Position numbers and translations under genes: made by a program
Notes under the pieces: generated by a model
Databases searched by the model: none
The model's input: only the letters and a program-made list of their open reading frames with translations
What the model was told of the DNA's origin: nothing
Part shown: piece by piece, positions 1 through 13,489 of the stretch
How the letters are laid out: every line of letters begins with the position of its first letter
Position numbering within the stretch: position 1 is the stretch's first letter
Assembly: GCA_022829145.1 (NCBI GenBank)
Contig: CM040758.1
Span: forward strand, 8,788,128 to 8,852,127
Reading direction: 5' to 3'
Source: Albula goreensis
Lineage: Eukaryota; Chordata; Actinopteri; Albuliformes; Albulidae
DNA length: 64,000 nucleotides

Positions 1-403
1 TGCGTTCATTATCATTGATCACCTCGCCGTTTATTTGATTCAAAGTGTATTTTTCATCCCGGTATCCCCTCTGCCACCGAAATAACAACGACGCATTTCT
101 CTCTTCTGACAACTTCCCGATGAATCAATAGCCTATTTCCATCTGATGTACAGTATAGCTTTTCAGCAGCTTCTGAGAGTGGAGTAATATTGAGAACAGA
201 TTATGGTGGGGAAACATGATCCTGTCATAACGATCCCTTCCATCCAAACACTTCAGTTAGGGTTTAATTCACAGGACAAGGATCAATGCTTTGACTGAAA
301 GGAATGAGGTGAACTCCGAGCACACGCTTCACACTCACTATGGGCTGGACGATCCCATACCAGCCTGATGATGCAGCCTAAAAACCCTCCCAAAGCCTGT
401 CAG

Positions 404-545
404 TAGGGCTGGGCCATATGACAAGAATCTATATCACAACAATATCACAACAACATCTATATCACAACATAATTTATATAGCTGGGCTTAAAGGATAAAT
501 ATCACAATACATGTATGGATGTCACGATATCACAGTTTTTAAAAA
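404..545 (+). mobile_element. AT-rich TATCACAA dispersed repeat
   Basis: AGGGCTGGGCCATATGACAA followed by repeated CTATATCACAACA and GTCACGATATCACAG resembles a dispersed element I recall from fish genomes (GGGCTGGGCGATATG...). Recognition is from memory of the motif only. Confidence 0.4.
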
Positions 546-2394
546 ATCATCACAATATTATTAAGATGAAATTCAATAACCAGTGTTAATAGTAATAATT
601 TTTGCTTAAACACTTCCACTGTTTGTGTTATCTATATTTATATGTTAGTAGTGCAAAATAAAGGCCACCCTGTGGTGATATTATATGCCAACTTTTGCCT
701 GTAATTATATAATTATCCCAATTGATTAATTGATTTTATACTTTTGACTAAGTTCAAATGAATTACAGATTCAGACTGTTTAACTGTACTTTGTGAAATG
801 ACTTCGCTGTGGAGTGAAACAGTGAGTAAACCAGAATTGGAGTTAGTAAGGAATCTAGGTTAGAATAGTAAGAGTCTGAAACTCTTTTAGAAGGAAACCA
901 ATTTCCAGGAGTATAATGATTAACAACAACAGCTATAACAATTAACTATAACAATCATCCTCAACATCATAAGAACAATCAATTATAATGTATGATGTTA
1001 TTTATTTATATAACACACTTATGAAATTAATAACATCACTCCAAACTTCCCCAGGGCTAATGTCTATACAACGATAAGACGTGCAGTTCGTCTTCGCACT
1101 TCATTAAAACCAAACACTTAGTCTTAATCATCACGGAAGGTTGTTTGAGAAGCGCATATAGCTCTGATATTGTGAAGGAGTGATATGTACACACTTGTTA
1201 CTCTCTCTTGTTTTTGGAAGCCAGGCGAGGAAGCCTTACGAAAAACACCTCAGGGACGGAAAGTCGACCGTCACTCGAAAGTGGCTCATGGGACGTGGGG
1301 CGAGGTGCGTTCTGGGAGACTCTTGTTTTTCCTTCCATATTGGCGCTGTATTATAATTACAGACAGTGTGGTGCTGGGACTCGGCACCAAAACACAGAAG
1401 CCCAGATACAATTATCACATCAGGAGAGACGACAGAGGCGTCAAGAACTAAACTTTTCCCTCTTTCCACAGTTCTTGTGTGCCACACCGGATTATAATTC
1501 ACCTACAAAATACACTTGAGAAAACTAACTCCCCCAAAAAACAGCATGCAGTCTGAGGAGACAAACAGGAAGTTGTGCCGAATAAGCAAAGTGCAAATGA
1601 TTTTGGGACGGTGTTTGAAACAAGGTGCCACACTGGACCTCTGGGCATAGTGCCATCTTTTAATATAAAAAAGTGATTCTTACACGTTACTTTATTGGAC
1701 TGGAGTGCTGTACCACTCCAATGGAGTAACATATTGTAAACGGAGCATGGGTATTCTATAAAAAAACTGTACTCAAATTACAATTTTATGTTTTCAAATT
1801 GGGGAAGTAAACACATTTTTTGCTGACTGTCAAAAGCAAATGGTATTCCATGTTATTATGTAAATTTGAATATGTTAAATAGTTTTAGTGTTTTTCACAT
1901 CCATTATGTGCAATTAATTCAAATTGTAAATTAGATTAATTTCCCTGGTTACTGGTTGTTAATATTACAGTATTCATTTCTGAATGTTTTAAAACTATAC
2001 TCAATTTTAAAATCACATAAAAGGATTTTGACTTAGACACAAGAGTTTGTACCACACACAGAGGCTATTCAGACTACCAAAATCTCAACTGAACATAAAT
2101 TACCCTCATAGAAACCCCTGTTCCAAACAAAATCCCACTTTCATGACTTTGTAGACCAGTTCCAAAACTGTCTTCCATATCAAAACTAGGACCACGGTGA
2201 AGAAAAGAGAAAGAAGAAAGCAGAAAGCAAAAAAGAGAGGCAAAGAGAGAGAGTAACTTCTACAGAACGGCCCATCCCTCCCCATCAAAAACATATTAAA
2301 ACACCATAAATAATTAATGCCGTCTTGAGCCACAGAGCAATTATTCATTTCTGTTTTTTTTTCTCTTCTTCTTTTCCGCTCTTAAAGCAAAGTA

Positions 2395-2700
2395 TCTGCA
2401 GATAATGAGGGGAGCCCGCCTCAGTGTTGTAAGCCATCACCTCATTACGCTGCCCCGCCATCAATTTCCATGCGGACGTGTGGCCCTGTCAGGCCCTAAT
2501 GCGTGGCAGACACCGCGCTGGGATTTACTGGCCAGACATCCCTGTCCCCAGACCGAAAGGAGCTATAAATTACCGCGGCCCTGCCTGCTTTGATTCCGCC
2601 AGCTATTTTACCGCCGCCTATCCGATCGCGCCGTATTACGGTCTGAGTCAGGATTCCGCGCAACCCTAGTGACAGGGGCGACAACGATGACTCCATGTGA
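2395..2700. promoter_or_regulatory. candidate conserved noncoding segment
   Basis: A 300-bp island of raised GC and CpG within very AT-rich intron, containing no repeats and with short overlapping open frames but no recognisable protein. It includes TAATGAG, CTATAAATTA and clustered CCGCC motifs. A regulatory role is inferred from composition only. Confidence 0.25.
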
Positions 2701-3006
2701 GAGCACGCCCGCTTAATATTTTGGCTACGGCTTCAGTCGAGTCACTTCATCTCGCTCGGTATGAGTTGAGGCGTTCAGTACGAGAGAGAGCCTGGGAAAG
2801 GGCGGGGTGACTGGGACAGGAAGTGTGCCTCGTGGTCGTGGGTCAGCAGCTGGAGGTGTGAGCTGACAGTATTTACGCTGTCTCTCCGCACACGTGTCAC
2901 CATGTCAACCAGCCGTAGGATCCCTAATATATCCCCAATGAAGTAAAACAACAAACTGCATCCTGTGAGATCAGATCAGCCCTCATGCACACACGGAAAA
3001 CAAACG

Positions 3007-3065
3007 TGCACACATACACACACTCATGCCCACACACACACGCACAGACACACACAAACACACAG
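3007..3065. repeat. imperfect (CA)n
   Basis: CA/CACACG dinucleotide tract just before a SINE tail. Confidence 0.9.
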
Positions 3066-3109
3066 ACCGTCTTCAGGGGAAGCGCTACAGTTTGTGGTGA
3101 AATTTTTTG

Positions 3110-3275
3110 AATTATTTATGTGCTTGCTTACCCAAAGCAACTTAACATACAATTTACAAACTACACATTTATACAGCTGGAGATTTACTCAAGCGTTTCT
3201 GGCTAAATCCAAGTCTTCCACACAGGACTGAAACCACCAGTCTCCCGGTTCTCTAACTGTTACTCTAACTCCACA
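3110..3275 (-). mobile_element. tRNA-headed SINE, degraded
   Basis: On the minus strand the 5' end has TTAGAGAACC (A-box-like) and GGTTTCAGTCC (B box). The 3' part contains AAGTTGCTTTGGGTAAG, the LINE-type tail shared by the other copies. Confidence 0.6.
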
Positions 3276-3794
3276 TTCCTACCCCTTTACCTAAACCTAG
3301 CTCCGACATCCTGGTGCTGGGATCTCAGAACATTCCCTGTGCATCTCTGAGTCACACACTGGATATGGCTCCGGTCCTGTTTCATGTGTCTGAATGTGAG
3401 TATGGATTCCTGGCTGGTAAAATCCCTACAGCATGTAACTCATTTATTACGTGTGATTAACCAGTGGGGCAGAGCGATTGCGCTCCGGGCCTTGCGTCTG
3501 TTGATGAAACAGCTCAGGTTCTGAGAAGCCAGGACCCTCGGGTTAGGACTGAGGGGACAGAGGTGAGGAGAAATTGGGGGGTGGGGTTGCATGCACCCCG
3601 TGGGACCCGTTGTCGCGTGTGTCTGTGTGACTCCCCTCTCTGCGCTCAGGGGTGGGGGTCCTGCTAAGGCTCTGCTACAGGCTATCAATAATTCACCAGC
3701 AGAGATGGCAATTACAGGACCATGTACAATCAAACTAAATATTTGATGAGGCACTAAAGCAGTCCCTGGAACGCATCTTTGTCTTTTTTTCCTG

Positions 3795-3796
<2 letters not shown>

Positions 3797-3838
<42 letters not shown>

Positions 3839-3839
3839 G
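3797..3839. repeat. (CT)n microsatellite
   Basis: At least 15 consecutive CT units followed by GTCTCTCTGT. Confidence 0.95.
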
Positions 3840-6829
3840 TTTTTTTTCTAGTTTTAATCATGCTCTGGTGTTCTAAACATTGTGACTCCAGTCTTCTATT
3901 CCCCGAACTTTGCTCAGAACACAAAAGCAGTTCATACAGCAAAAACCTTTCTCCTACAATACAGTCTCTATACTTTTAAAATGTTGAGCATACAAAATGC
4001 AGGCAGCACCATAGCCTGCTTCTCCTCAAACAATTTCATACTGAAAAACATGGAGAGAATATATTAATCTAGGGGAGACCAGCAAGCGAAGATGTTGGCG
4101 GCATATCTACCCTCTACTGTGAGAGTGCAGTCAATAGTAAAAAAATGACTCATTCCAGTCGTAATACTGCTGAAATTTTATGGAAATTAAGTAATGCTGA
4201 TATCGTCTGGCAACCAATTTATTTAGATCACTTCTAGAACGCATTACTGACATACCAATACTATGTGTAGAACATAAACACCCATGTGAAACCAAAGCCA
4301 TCAAAATAAAAGACGTTAAGCATACATTTTGGTTTTCAATAAGCAATGGAATTGTAACGCATTAAATGTAAATTTATTAGATTTACTTTAGTAGACTCAA
4401 GTGCATCAAGGCACAATGTTAAAATGAAATATAAAATATGCGTTCCGACAGCTGTTGGTGGTCGCCGGGCGTCCGGTCCTCTCCCGGCGTGCCACACTTC
4501 CGGGCCTCGGCAATCACTCCCGTAATTACCAGCTGATCCATCCAGGTCCCCACAGATCCCATTGTTGGGAATGAGCCAGGAGCCCAGCCCAGAACAGCGG
4601 GAATGGGCTCTATGCTCCCAAATTCATTTTACACTAAGAGGGAGGCTGAACACCCCACCTTGGGTGTCAAGAGTCGGACATAGAGCAAGTTAACAGCATG
4701 TATGGGGTGACCAATCACTGCACCCTAAAAAGTTGCCTGAGGCAGCTTGCAGGAGGTCACTTTAAATCACAACAGCCAGTTGGGAGGATGCATACAATGT
4801 AGCATGGCACAGGAAATATGCCATCTCAAATGAGGCCCATTTTGTAGCACAAACAGACCAACAGGGTCAAGAGGTCAGCCTATTTTCTGTGTGCTGTACT
4901 TTCAAGCCCAACTTCAATCAAAAACAATCAAAAGTAAATTCAGCAAACACATCAGAACTCCTCATTTCACTGTAAGCTTCATAGCCCATTCTCTGACAGC
5001 TGAAAAAGCCCAAATCAGAAACATTTCACACCGATGCACCAGGGTTCCTATTTAGACAGTCTTGTTTGTGTGAAACAGTTATTTCAGAATAGAGAGGACT
5101 TCTTTCTCCAGCTGTGCTGGGGGGTCCCTGGCCGTTGCATCTGCCTCATTCTGCCACAGTTGCTATGGCAAACTGGATATTTGTCCCGTCAACTGAAATT
5201 ATTCTATAAAAATAATTCCCAGCCATAGAATGAAATCTCAACCTAACGTGTGGGGAATGAATAGGGAATCGTACCATGCTGTGCTATCCACCCAGGTGTC
5301 CATGGCACCGCAATTTACCGTTTGAGAAACCGCTGAAGCCTTTCGTCAGCGAAGGGGGCCATGTTTGCGTGTGTTTGCTTACTCTACAGTTCCAATGCTT
5401 GCTTTTCACACAATTTCTAAACAATGAATACATTATCATGAGCATTTACACTGTATCACTGTAACATATGTATCCTTCCTTGTTTTTTTTTCTTTTGAGT
5501 TTTGATACTTTACAGGCTCAACTCATTAACTGTTCCAATGCTAAAGCAACAAAACCACAAGGGCCATCAACAAACAATATCCCTTATATGCTGTTTGACA
5601 TTGACTGAAGGAAAAGTAAAATGCTATGTGCCAAGCAAAACTTGGACAACACCATAATACACTGCGATGGAAATTTCTGCAATATAGTGCAAATACATGG
5701 ACTCGGAATTATATAGAATATATTCTGCTAAATATCTTTCACAGAAATACGTTTATACTACAAACATAACAGTATCAGGTAACAATAGTTATTTTTATCA
5801 GAGAACAATTTGATATATTGTCTCCATGAGTTGTGTGTAGAAGTAATTTTTCTCCCCATTTAGGCACCATAAAAATGCACTGTTGCAGCCTGACACCAGA
5901 CTCAAAGCTTGATTGGTCCAGGGGGTCAGCCAATCCCGCTCTCAGGGGAATCAAAAAAAAACTGCCCCTTCCCATGAGTGACAGCTCCATCCAGGACTGA
6001 CTCTGGAATCAAGCTGTCAGTTGCCACGGCAATGGAGAACTTGTCCTCTCAGATTTAAATACCACCCATAATAGCTCACCATCTATCATGCCCGCTGCCC
6101 AGTTATTCTGGGATGCATATATTAGCCCTTGGCCCAGTTAGAAATGTCACCAGATTAAACAGTCAATTTGTTAACCAGAAGACCTGAGGTGCTGCTTCTT
6201 GACAAGACTCACAAACATGCCCAAATGGCCCCATTTTTCACACGCACACAGACCTGCTGCCTTTACAAAGCAGAGTGGGTATTTCCAACAATGCCGATTC
6301 ACCCCCTCCTGGATGGGAAGGGACAAAGGATTGAGGAGCACTGGATTGAAGACGCTCCTATGGGAACCCTCGCCATGCCTACCTCAGTTTGGGAATTCAA
6401 CGGAACTGAATCAAAATCAAGATCAACAGCCACCACAGTGAGTTTTCCTGTTATTCACCTGAGCGACGTTGTGAATGGGCCAATGTAAGTTTTTCCCATG
6501 TTCCATGGACTTGAGTGAGAGATCGACTCTGGGTCATCTAATCTTGATTAACCTTTGGGTGACAGGTCAGATGATAATTAACCCTTTCACAACTGAACAA
6601 TTCCAGGGCTCAATCCGGACCCAGAAAGGGAAGTGATTCATTTCATGCTCTGTGTCATTATCAATTATCAAATAAGGAATAATTAAATCATATTCTACCT
6701 CTATATTGACTGATGCTCCTGAACTGAGACTACACCTTAACCAGTGAAGCCTGTCCCCACCTTATTTCACAATGTGGTCCTTTGAACCTGATCCAATAGG
6801 GGCTATTGCTGATGCTAACTTACGCTCTC

Positions 6830-7130
6830 ACTCTCGCTCACACACGTGCTTGCTGCGCTCCACCGGCTTTCGTGACGGTGCGACTGGCCGTCGCGGCGCT
6901 CTGAGAGGAGAGAAAAAGCGGCGAGAGACACAACCCCCTCGCCTTTACGAGCAGAGGAGCGGCAGGCGGCACAGAGGCGCTGCAGCTCCGGCGCCCGTCT
7001 CTCCGAGGGCCCCGCGGACAGATTGGGAACATATTGGTAAACAGAGGGAGAGGCAGGCGAGCAGATGCCATCCCTCTAGACCCTCCGAACTAAAAGAGCG
7101 GGAGACACGCCATGCAGCACAGACACCGGC
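6830..7130. promoter_or_regulatory. CpG-rich candidate regulatory segment
   Basis: Strong local CpG and GC enrichment, with GGCGGCACAGAGGCG-like sequence followed by an AT-richer TTGGGAACATATTGGTAAAC core. The overlapping 125-residue open frame is low-complexity Arg/Pro-rich and not recognisable. It could be an intronic CpG island or enhancer. Confidence 0.25.
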
Positions 7131-7212
7131 GCAGCGAGAGTCAGGCTAACTGCATCCTCAAGGAGACAACTTACTTTACACAGGCCCCTCGCACATCATA
7201 GTGTCCCTATAT

Positions 7213-7335
7213 TATCCTGTGTAAAAAATGTGTCCACTTAGCCCATGTCTTTATAATATCCTGTGTAAAAATGTGTCCACTTAGCCTATGTCTTTAAATG
7301 GTCCTGTGTAGAAGTGTGTACAGTTAGCACACATA
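7213..7335. repeat. 44-bp tandem repeat, about three copies
   Basis: TCCTGTGTA begins copies at 7215, 7259 and 7302 (periods 44 and 43). The shared body contains GTGTCCACTTAGCC and ATGTCTTTA. The third copy is diverged. Confidence 0.85.
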
Positions 7336-10300
7336 TTAGCGCAATGTTTAAAAACTATGATTGACAGAACACTGCGTATTCTGTGGTATTCTGTGATGGA
7401 CAAAGGTCAAAGATTATAAAACAGAGATACTGTCGCAGTTAAAATGTATGCCATTGTAATGGAGTGGCAAACCTTAACGTCAGGCTAATTATGTAATTTG
7501 TCTTTCTGGTGAGAGAATCATCTTTATTTCTCTTAACCAAACATAACATAGTTTGGCATCATTTATTGCATAACATATATTGTCATCATTAACCTCATGA
7601 TTTTATTGTCATTCAGCAGCAACTAAAATAAACAAGAGAGAGTGAGCTGTATAGTTCATACACATTGTTTATAATGCAGTGTGGGCTCTGGCCTGTAGTA
7701 TCAGTTGGATGTTCATTGCTGATTGACAGTCCTTGGGCTGCCATGATCCTCAGGTTTAGACCCATAAAAACTGGCTGCAGTGTTTCAGCAGAACAAGAAT
7801 AGCACTTCAATACATCATGGCTGATTTTTAACTGGAGCACACAGTGTTTGAAGGGGAAAGGAGCTGCACACAGGCCTTAGTAGATTCTGATATAGTTCAC
7901 TTCACTTCACGGGCCAGAGCAGGGGAGTGTGGTACTGTTACATTACTTTGTATGATGTGACCCACATAGGTCAGCTGAGCTGTTTGTTTTGCATAGAGTC
8001 ATAACTCATACACTGACTAATGATCCATACAGATAAATCTGTCTCTAGCATACATATAAGGTTTACTACAGAACAAGTTTTAATATTGAACATTACAGTC
8101 TAACTCTACACACAGTATATTATTGAAACAAAGCTAATAGTTTAAAAATATTATCAAATTAAATGAACTGGCTGTTCAAAGATGGCAGTTCATGACCTCA
8201 GGCCTGGGAGACTCCAGAGCATGCTGGTTTGTATTGGTCGTTGGTGGACATATGGTCTTTTAAGATGGCTAATAATTTATACCTCAAACTTCTTAACAGA
8301 ATGAAGGTTTGCATATTGTCATTTTATTTTTCTAGGAGTTCTCCATTATCTAATAAATTGTTTAAAATTAGTAACCACGAGGCCACGGTTTCATGAATTA
8401 GAATCCTACCGATTCGCATATTGGTCTATAATGCAATCTTTTATTCCAGCAATCATTTGACTTATAGTCTAATAAGAACACGCAAACATAATAGCATATG
8501 TTATGGATTAAGATGGTAAATAATCCCTGACAACATTAAAAGTGTCTAATTAAGAACAATAAATGTATAATATTATAATTCAAGAGTCAAAAGGATGTAA
8601 AATAAAAACCCAGCAATAGTGCAGAAATGTGCCCTTTGCCAAGCTTTAATGCCGTAGAGTCAGGAGGGAGAGGGAAGTTTGGTCTGCAGTATTTTCAGCT
8701 TCTCTGGTTGGCTGGAAACCTGGGCCCAATCAGAGTGCAATGAAACAGCTTCTTCCTGTCCTCCATTTCTTCCTTTGTTATTTCATCTGCAATGATTCTG
8801 AGCTGACTAGGTGAGGTTTCCGCCATGTTGCTTTCATTTGTCATGCTTTATAGATCAGGGATGTGACTCCTTTCATTCCTGTTGGACCAGCTTCTTAGTG
8901 AGTGAACTACAGAGTCCCTAAAAGTGGTAAACTACCCACAATATACCACTTCTTCCCTTCCTGGATTGTTGGAATAATTTGACAGACTTAGAGTTGGAGA
9001 TGAGTAAAGGATAAGACGCGAGCTCCATTTCTTCCTGGTGAGACGAAGCACTTCCTTGTGCTGTTTAAGTTATTTAACAAAGGAGTTCCAGTAATAAAAC
9101 TTTAAAAGCCAACAATGTGTGTACGGTGCTGTCAATATGAAGTACAGAGAGTCCAACATCTTTATTTTATGGTCTCTTTGCTATCAACCTCCTGGCCTTT
9201 CTCATGTCTGACTGGCTCGAGACTGCTTGAACAGGAAGTGGAATGAGGAAACGAGAGAGCAGAGAGAAAAAGTGCATAGCCACCGATGAAGAACGAGGCG
9301 AGTGATGCAACCGTTTCCAAGCAAATGAAATTTTGCGCTGGGCTTTGATGTTACAGAGAATCAAACCATTCTGGAGTGCACAAAGTGTTGTGTTTTAATG
9401 CCGTGTGATGGCTCCCTCCAAACTTTGGGGGGTGGATAACTTTAGCAGGAAGCCAGCGTTAGCATAAACAAACCCGGGGAAGGAGCTGAAACAGCCGGGT
9501 GCTGGAGCAGAGGCCGTTGTTTTTCCAACGTGGTTCTCAGGCCCTGGGTTTTCCACGCGATGGAGCGCCCTGAACACAACCACGTCGCCCGCCCAGCCAG
9601 CACGCCCGGTCACAGCTGCATGACGAGCGGGCCAGGGGACTCTGCGAACCCGTACCGCACCATCTGTCCGCCCTCGCGTCCCGGACGCTTTTCCGGGACG
9701 GCTCCGGGCCCGCGGGCTCACAGTGGCGCTTCCTTGTTTTATCGCTTAAGTAGGTAACGTTAAGCAGTGCTCTGTGGTAATTTGACCTGAAAATGTCTCT
9801 TTTTAATAGGTGCTGCACCAGCCAAGTCAGATAAATTAGGCTGATATCCTGAAACTATGTTTAAGACAGTACTACCAACCTGTAGCTGTAACACAGACAG
9901 GCCTATGAGTCTAACCCTCCCCCCTTACACAAAGGCAATATAAATACATATACTGTAAATATATGAGCGTTAATATAGGAACATTCTCATCATAAATGTG
10001 GTAAATGTATCAATATAATTCCAGTTGTAGTTATCTTTACACCTGCTTTTATTATCTGAACAGTTTCAATATCTATTCTGGCCTTGATAATAGATTGCAT
10101 TTTACTGTATGCCAGTATATTTCATTTCAAGTTTTGCCTTTTTGTAACCAGGCTAGCTCTAATGCCAGACGTCAGTCTGCTCGGCCATCTGGGGTCAGGA
10201 GAGAAAATTCCCTTTATATCAGATTATGCTTTTTCATTTTTTTTATTGCTATGGTAAGGGCCGTTTGGTTATTCCTTATATTCATGGGTTCACTAAAAAT

Positions 10301-10547
10301 TTGATATGTGGCAAATACAAAGGGCAAGTATTAACTCAGTAATATCAACATATTTGCTTTGTCATACAACAGGAAATATTTGAGGTGGTGAAATTAAACA
10401 CGAACAAAACATAAAGACTGCTTTAAGTAAGAAGTACTCGAATAACAAGTCTTAAATGTACTGTAAGCCATGAAAAAATTGAAAACAGCAATACTTCATC
10501 TGTAGCATTAAGACAGCATTCCCTCAAAAAAACCAACTTTTTAAAGT

Positions 10548-10590
10548 TTATTATTATTATTATTATTATTAATGATTATTATTAATAATA
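10548..10590. repeat. (TTA)n microsatellite
   Basis: TTA trinucleotide run with a GAT interruption. Confidence 0.9.
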
Positions 10591-11303
10591 AAAATACTTT
10601 CTCGTTACTCATAAAACAAGGAAGCTTTAATAGTATACAACCTCCCATGTTGGATTTCCATGAATGCATCAAAGAAAAAATGGAAATAAATTAGAAATAC
10701 AATGTTTTTGTTTTCTTTTTTTACAACGGAAAAGACTTGGTGACCGCATTTTAACACAAAGCCAGAAAAGGACACATATTTTATTGCCACCTAATTCCTC
10801 AGTACCTCTTCACAACTGCAGTAACATGGCTGCAGCAATTACAGTGGTAAGTCTCCACGTTGTTTGACTTTTATGTGAAATAATAAAATCTTTACAGCTG
10901 GAGACATTGTGGAAGGGCCGGCTGTCTCAGCTGATGGAGCAGAGAGAGATTGCCATGGTAAATTCATATTTCCCCTGTGCTATTATTGCTTCATCTTGCT
11001 ACTGCCTCTCCATACTAATTCCATCACAGTCAAAAAAGTAGCAGAAGACAGAAGGTTGGAGAGTATCAGTTGAGAGTTTACAGATATACACTCTGGCAGT
11101 TAATGTTCTAGTTTGTATTATTTTACTTGTTTTTACCACATAGATTAAATGAAAAATAACTAACCTTGCTTTCCATAGTAGCCTCTCTGAAACCTTACTA
11201 AATTATAAGCCTAAATAAACTAGCACATGTAAGAATACATTTGTTCCCTGATTTATCTGAAATTGCAATTCATTATTCCAGTGGTTCAAAAACAGTCTAT
11301 TTC

Positions 11304-11345
11304 TATCTCTCTCTCTCTCGCACACACACATACACACACACACAC
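11304..11345. repeat. (CT)n-(CA)n compound microsatellite
   Basis: TCTCTCTCTCTC passes into CACACACA with one interruption. Confidence 0.9.
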
Positions 11346-11451
11346 TTATCATTTGGGCAGCAGACACTAATGGGTATTGCAGCACAGTTTCCTGTAAAGC
11401 ACCAGAGTGAGTGAATTGACCTCTCACTGAGAGGGTTTGGAGGTGCTGGTG

Positions 11452-11550
11452 ACTGCCATGGCTGCAGCGTGGCACAGAGCGCACTGGCACCTCTCACTGC
11501 CATGGCTGCAGCGTGGCACAGAGCGCACTGGCACCTCTCACTGCCATGGC
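11452..11550. repeat. 44-bp perfect tandem duplication
   Basis: 11452-11495 and 11496-11539 are identical 44-mers starting ACTGCCATGGCTGCAG. A third partial copy (11 bases) follows at 11540. Identity implies a recent duplication. Confidence 0.95.
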
Positions 11551-11704
11551 AGCAGGCCTGTCTCTGCCCCCCAGGCCCTTTCAGCTGCCAGCCTCAGATC
11601 ATCACGTTGCCATGGTGCATCGTTGGGTAATGGCATCAGAGCATGCCAACGCCACCCCTCTCGAGAGACATACATGAACAAAAACAACCCACTGTTCTTT
11701 CTTA

Positions 11705-11895
11705 TTTTGCCATTTTGTAGGCACTTTGACCAAGTGCACCTCATACACTTACACTTTTTGAATACAATAAAGATATGAAGCAATGCAACAATACAACTCA
11801 GGTTAAGTACCCTGACAAAAGGTTTGTTTTGCAAGGATTCAAACCTGCAAACCCAAAGCGTTCTTCAGTTCTCTAACCACTGAACTGTACTATCT
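11705..11895 (-). mobile_element. tRNA-headed SINE
   Basis: The minus-strand head has CAGTGGTTAGAGAACTG and a B box GGTTTGAATCC, followed by the GGTACTTAACCTGA-type body. The tail is degraded. Confidence 0.7.
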
Positions 11896-12508
11896 TTATT
11901 TCTTGTGTCTACAGTAAATGAGATGCAAAGACCAAAACTGCACTCTGAGATGAGTTTGTGGAATGTTTAAAAATTAGACCAGAGGAGCAAAAGGCCAAGT
12001 ATATTTGTGTGAGATTAATGAGCTGAGCAGTTCTGCCCAGAGAGGAGTTACAGCACAAAGCCACAGAGAGCACACTAATGGCCATTGATCAGCAGTGGCA
12101 CACAGACACAATGAGAAGCATGTTTGTACATGCATACAGGACACCTGTTTGTATCTGTTCCATGTCATGATTTTATCTTATTTTATTACATACTGCAGGC
12201 CTCCAGAATAAATAACATGTAGCATTAGCTACAACGGACCAAACCCAAGGCAAAGTGTTTGCACTTGTTAGCCAAATCTCTGTTTGGAAAGTGATAATAC
12301 TATTCAAATGGGCCTGCCTTTTAAAAACAAGAGAACATGATGCTCTTCTCCCAGACTCCTTTGGGAGACTAAAAACCCCAAGCCAGATGTAGGACACATT
12401 TAGCTGCATGGTAATGCCATACTGCTGTCTCAGGAGAAAATTTATGTTTCTGAGTAAGTTATGGGTGATCGTATAAGATAATAGTAATCATCGCAATCAT
12501 CATTGTAG

Positions 12509-12532
12509 TCATCATCATCATCATCATCATCT
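12509..12532. repeat. (CAT)n microsatellite
   Basis: Seven consecutive TCA/CAT triplets. Confidence 0.9.
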
Positions 12533-13489
12533 TCACAAAATTCCATTAATTGTTAAAGTCATAGCTTCCTGTTATTTAGAAGCCACAATGAGTCATATTT
12601 GAAAGGCAAAGTTAGTGTAAACATTATGAACTGTATATTATGAAAATTATTTTATAAAATGCATAAATATTTACTTTGGCTATTCATTCCTGTTTAAACC
12701 ATTTCAGTAAGAGCCTATTAAACAGTTATTACTTCAAATATTCACTAAACATTCAGTAAATTAAGGTTAACAATTCATTTATTAATTCACTCAGTAAGTC
12801 AGTTGTCATTTAGTCTGGATTCACACAGAGTGAAAGAAAAAAAAGAAAAAGGAGAGAATTTGATTCTCATTGATTTCAACATACACCAACCAACTGAAGC
12901 AAAAGAATCCAAAGAAGAACCTAACAAGTTAATGGATTCAATCAACATTTGTACTTAGCTTTGGCTCACAGTGTTTGGCAAGTTCTGTGTTCATGAACAT
13001 TAACTTGCCAAAACGTTCTTGTAGAGACAAAGCAACACTCTTTTTCAGTTGTAAGTAAAAATTAAGGACAGGTGTTGACTGAACCCTGGCCTATGTTATT
13101 TATGTAATTGAAATCTGTTGATAGATGCATATATTATGGGGGCATTAATGTTGATGCAAGCCAGCATTGATACGTTATAGTTTTTGTTTAGTTTTACAGA
13201 ACCATGGTTCTAGCGCAATGTTTATTTCACCTGTGTCTGCAAATGTGGTCCGGTCTCGTGGGCCCATATGGTGTGGATAGTGCAGGGAATATCCCAGAAA
13301 GATAGCTTCACTCCTGGGATAGGGGTTCCCATTTCCAATTCAGGTTCGTGGAAAGGACACCAAGTTTTCACCTGCAAGCCGTATTTTGGGGAACTCTACT
13401 CAGAAGTTTTTAGGGAATATCCTATGGGCTAATAGGTCATTGGCTGCCTTGTTAACTGAGGTTCCCATTGACCCTTTCATGAAAAGGGC

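Noticed and set aside
6772..7149. 125-residue plus-strand open frame
   Set aside because: Arg/Pro/Ala-rich peptide of a CpG-rich block without homology signal; more likely a CpG island.
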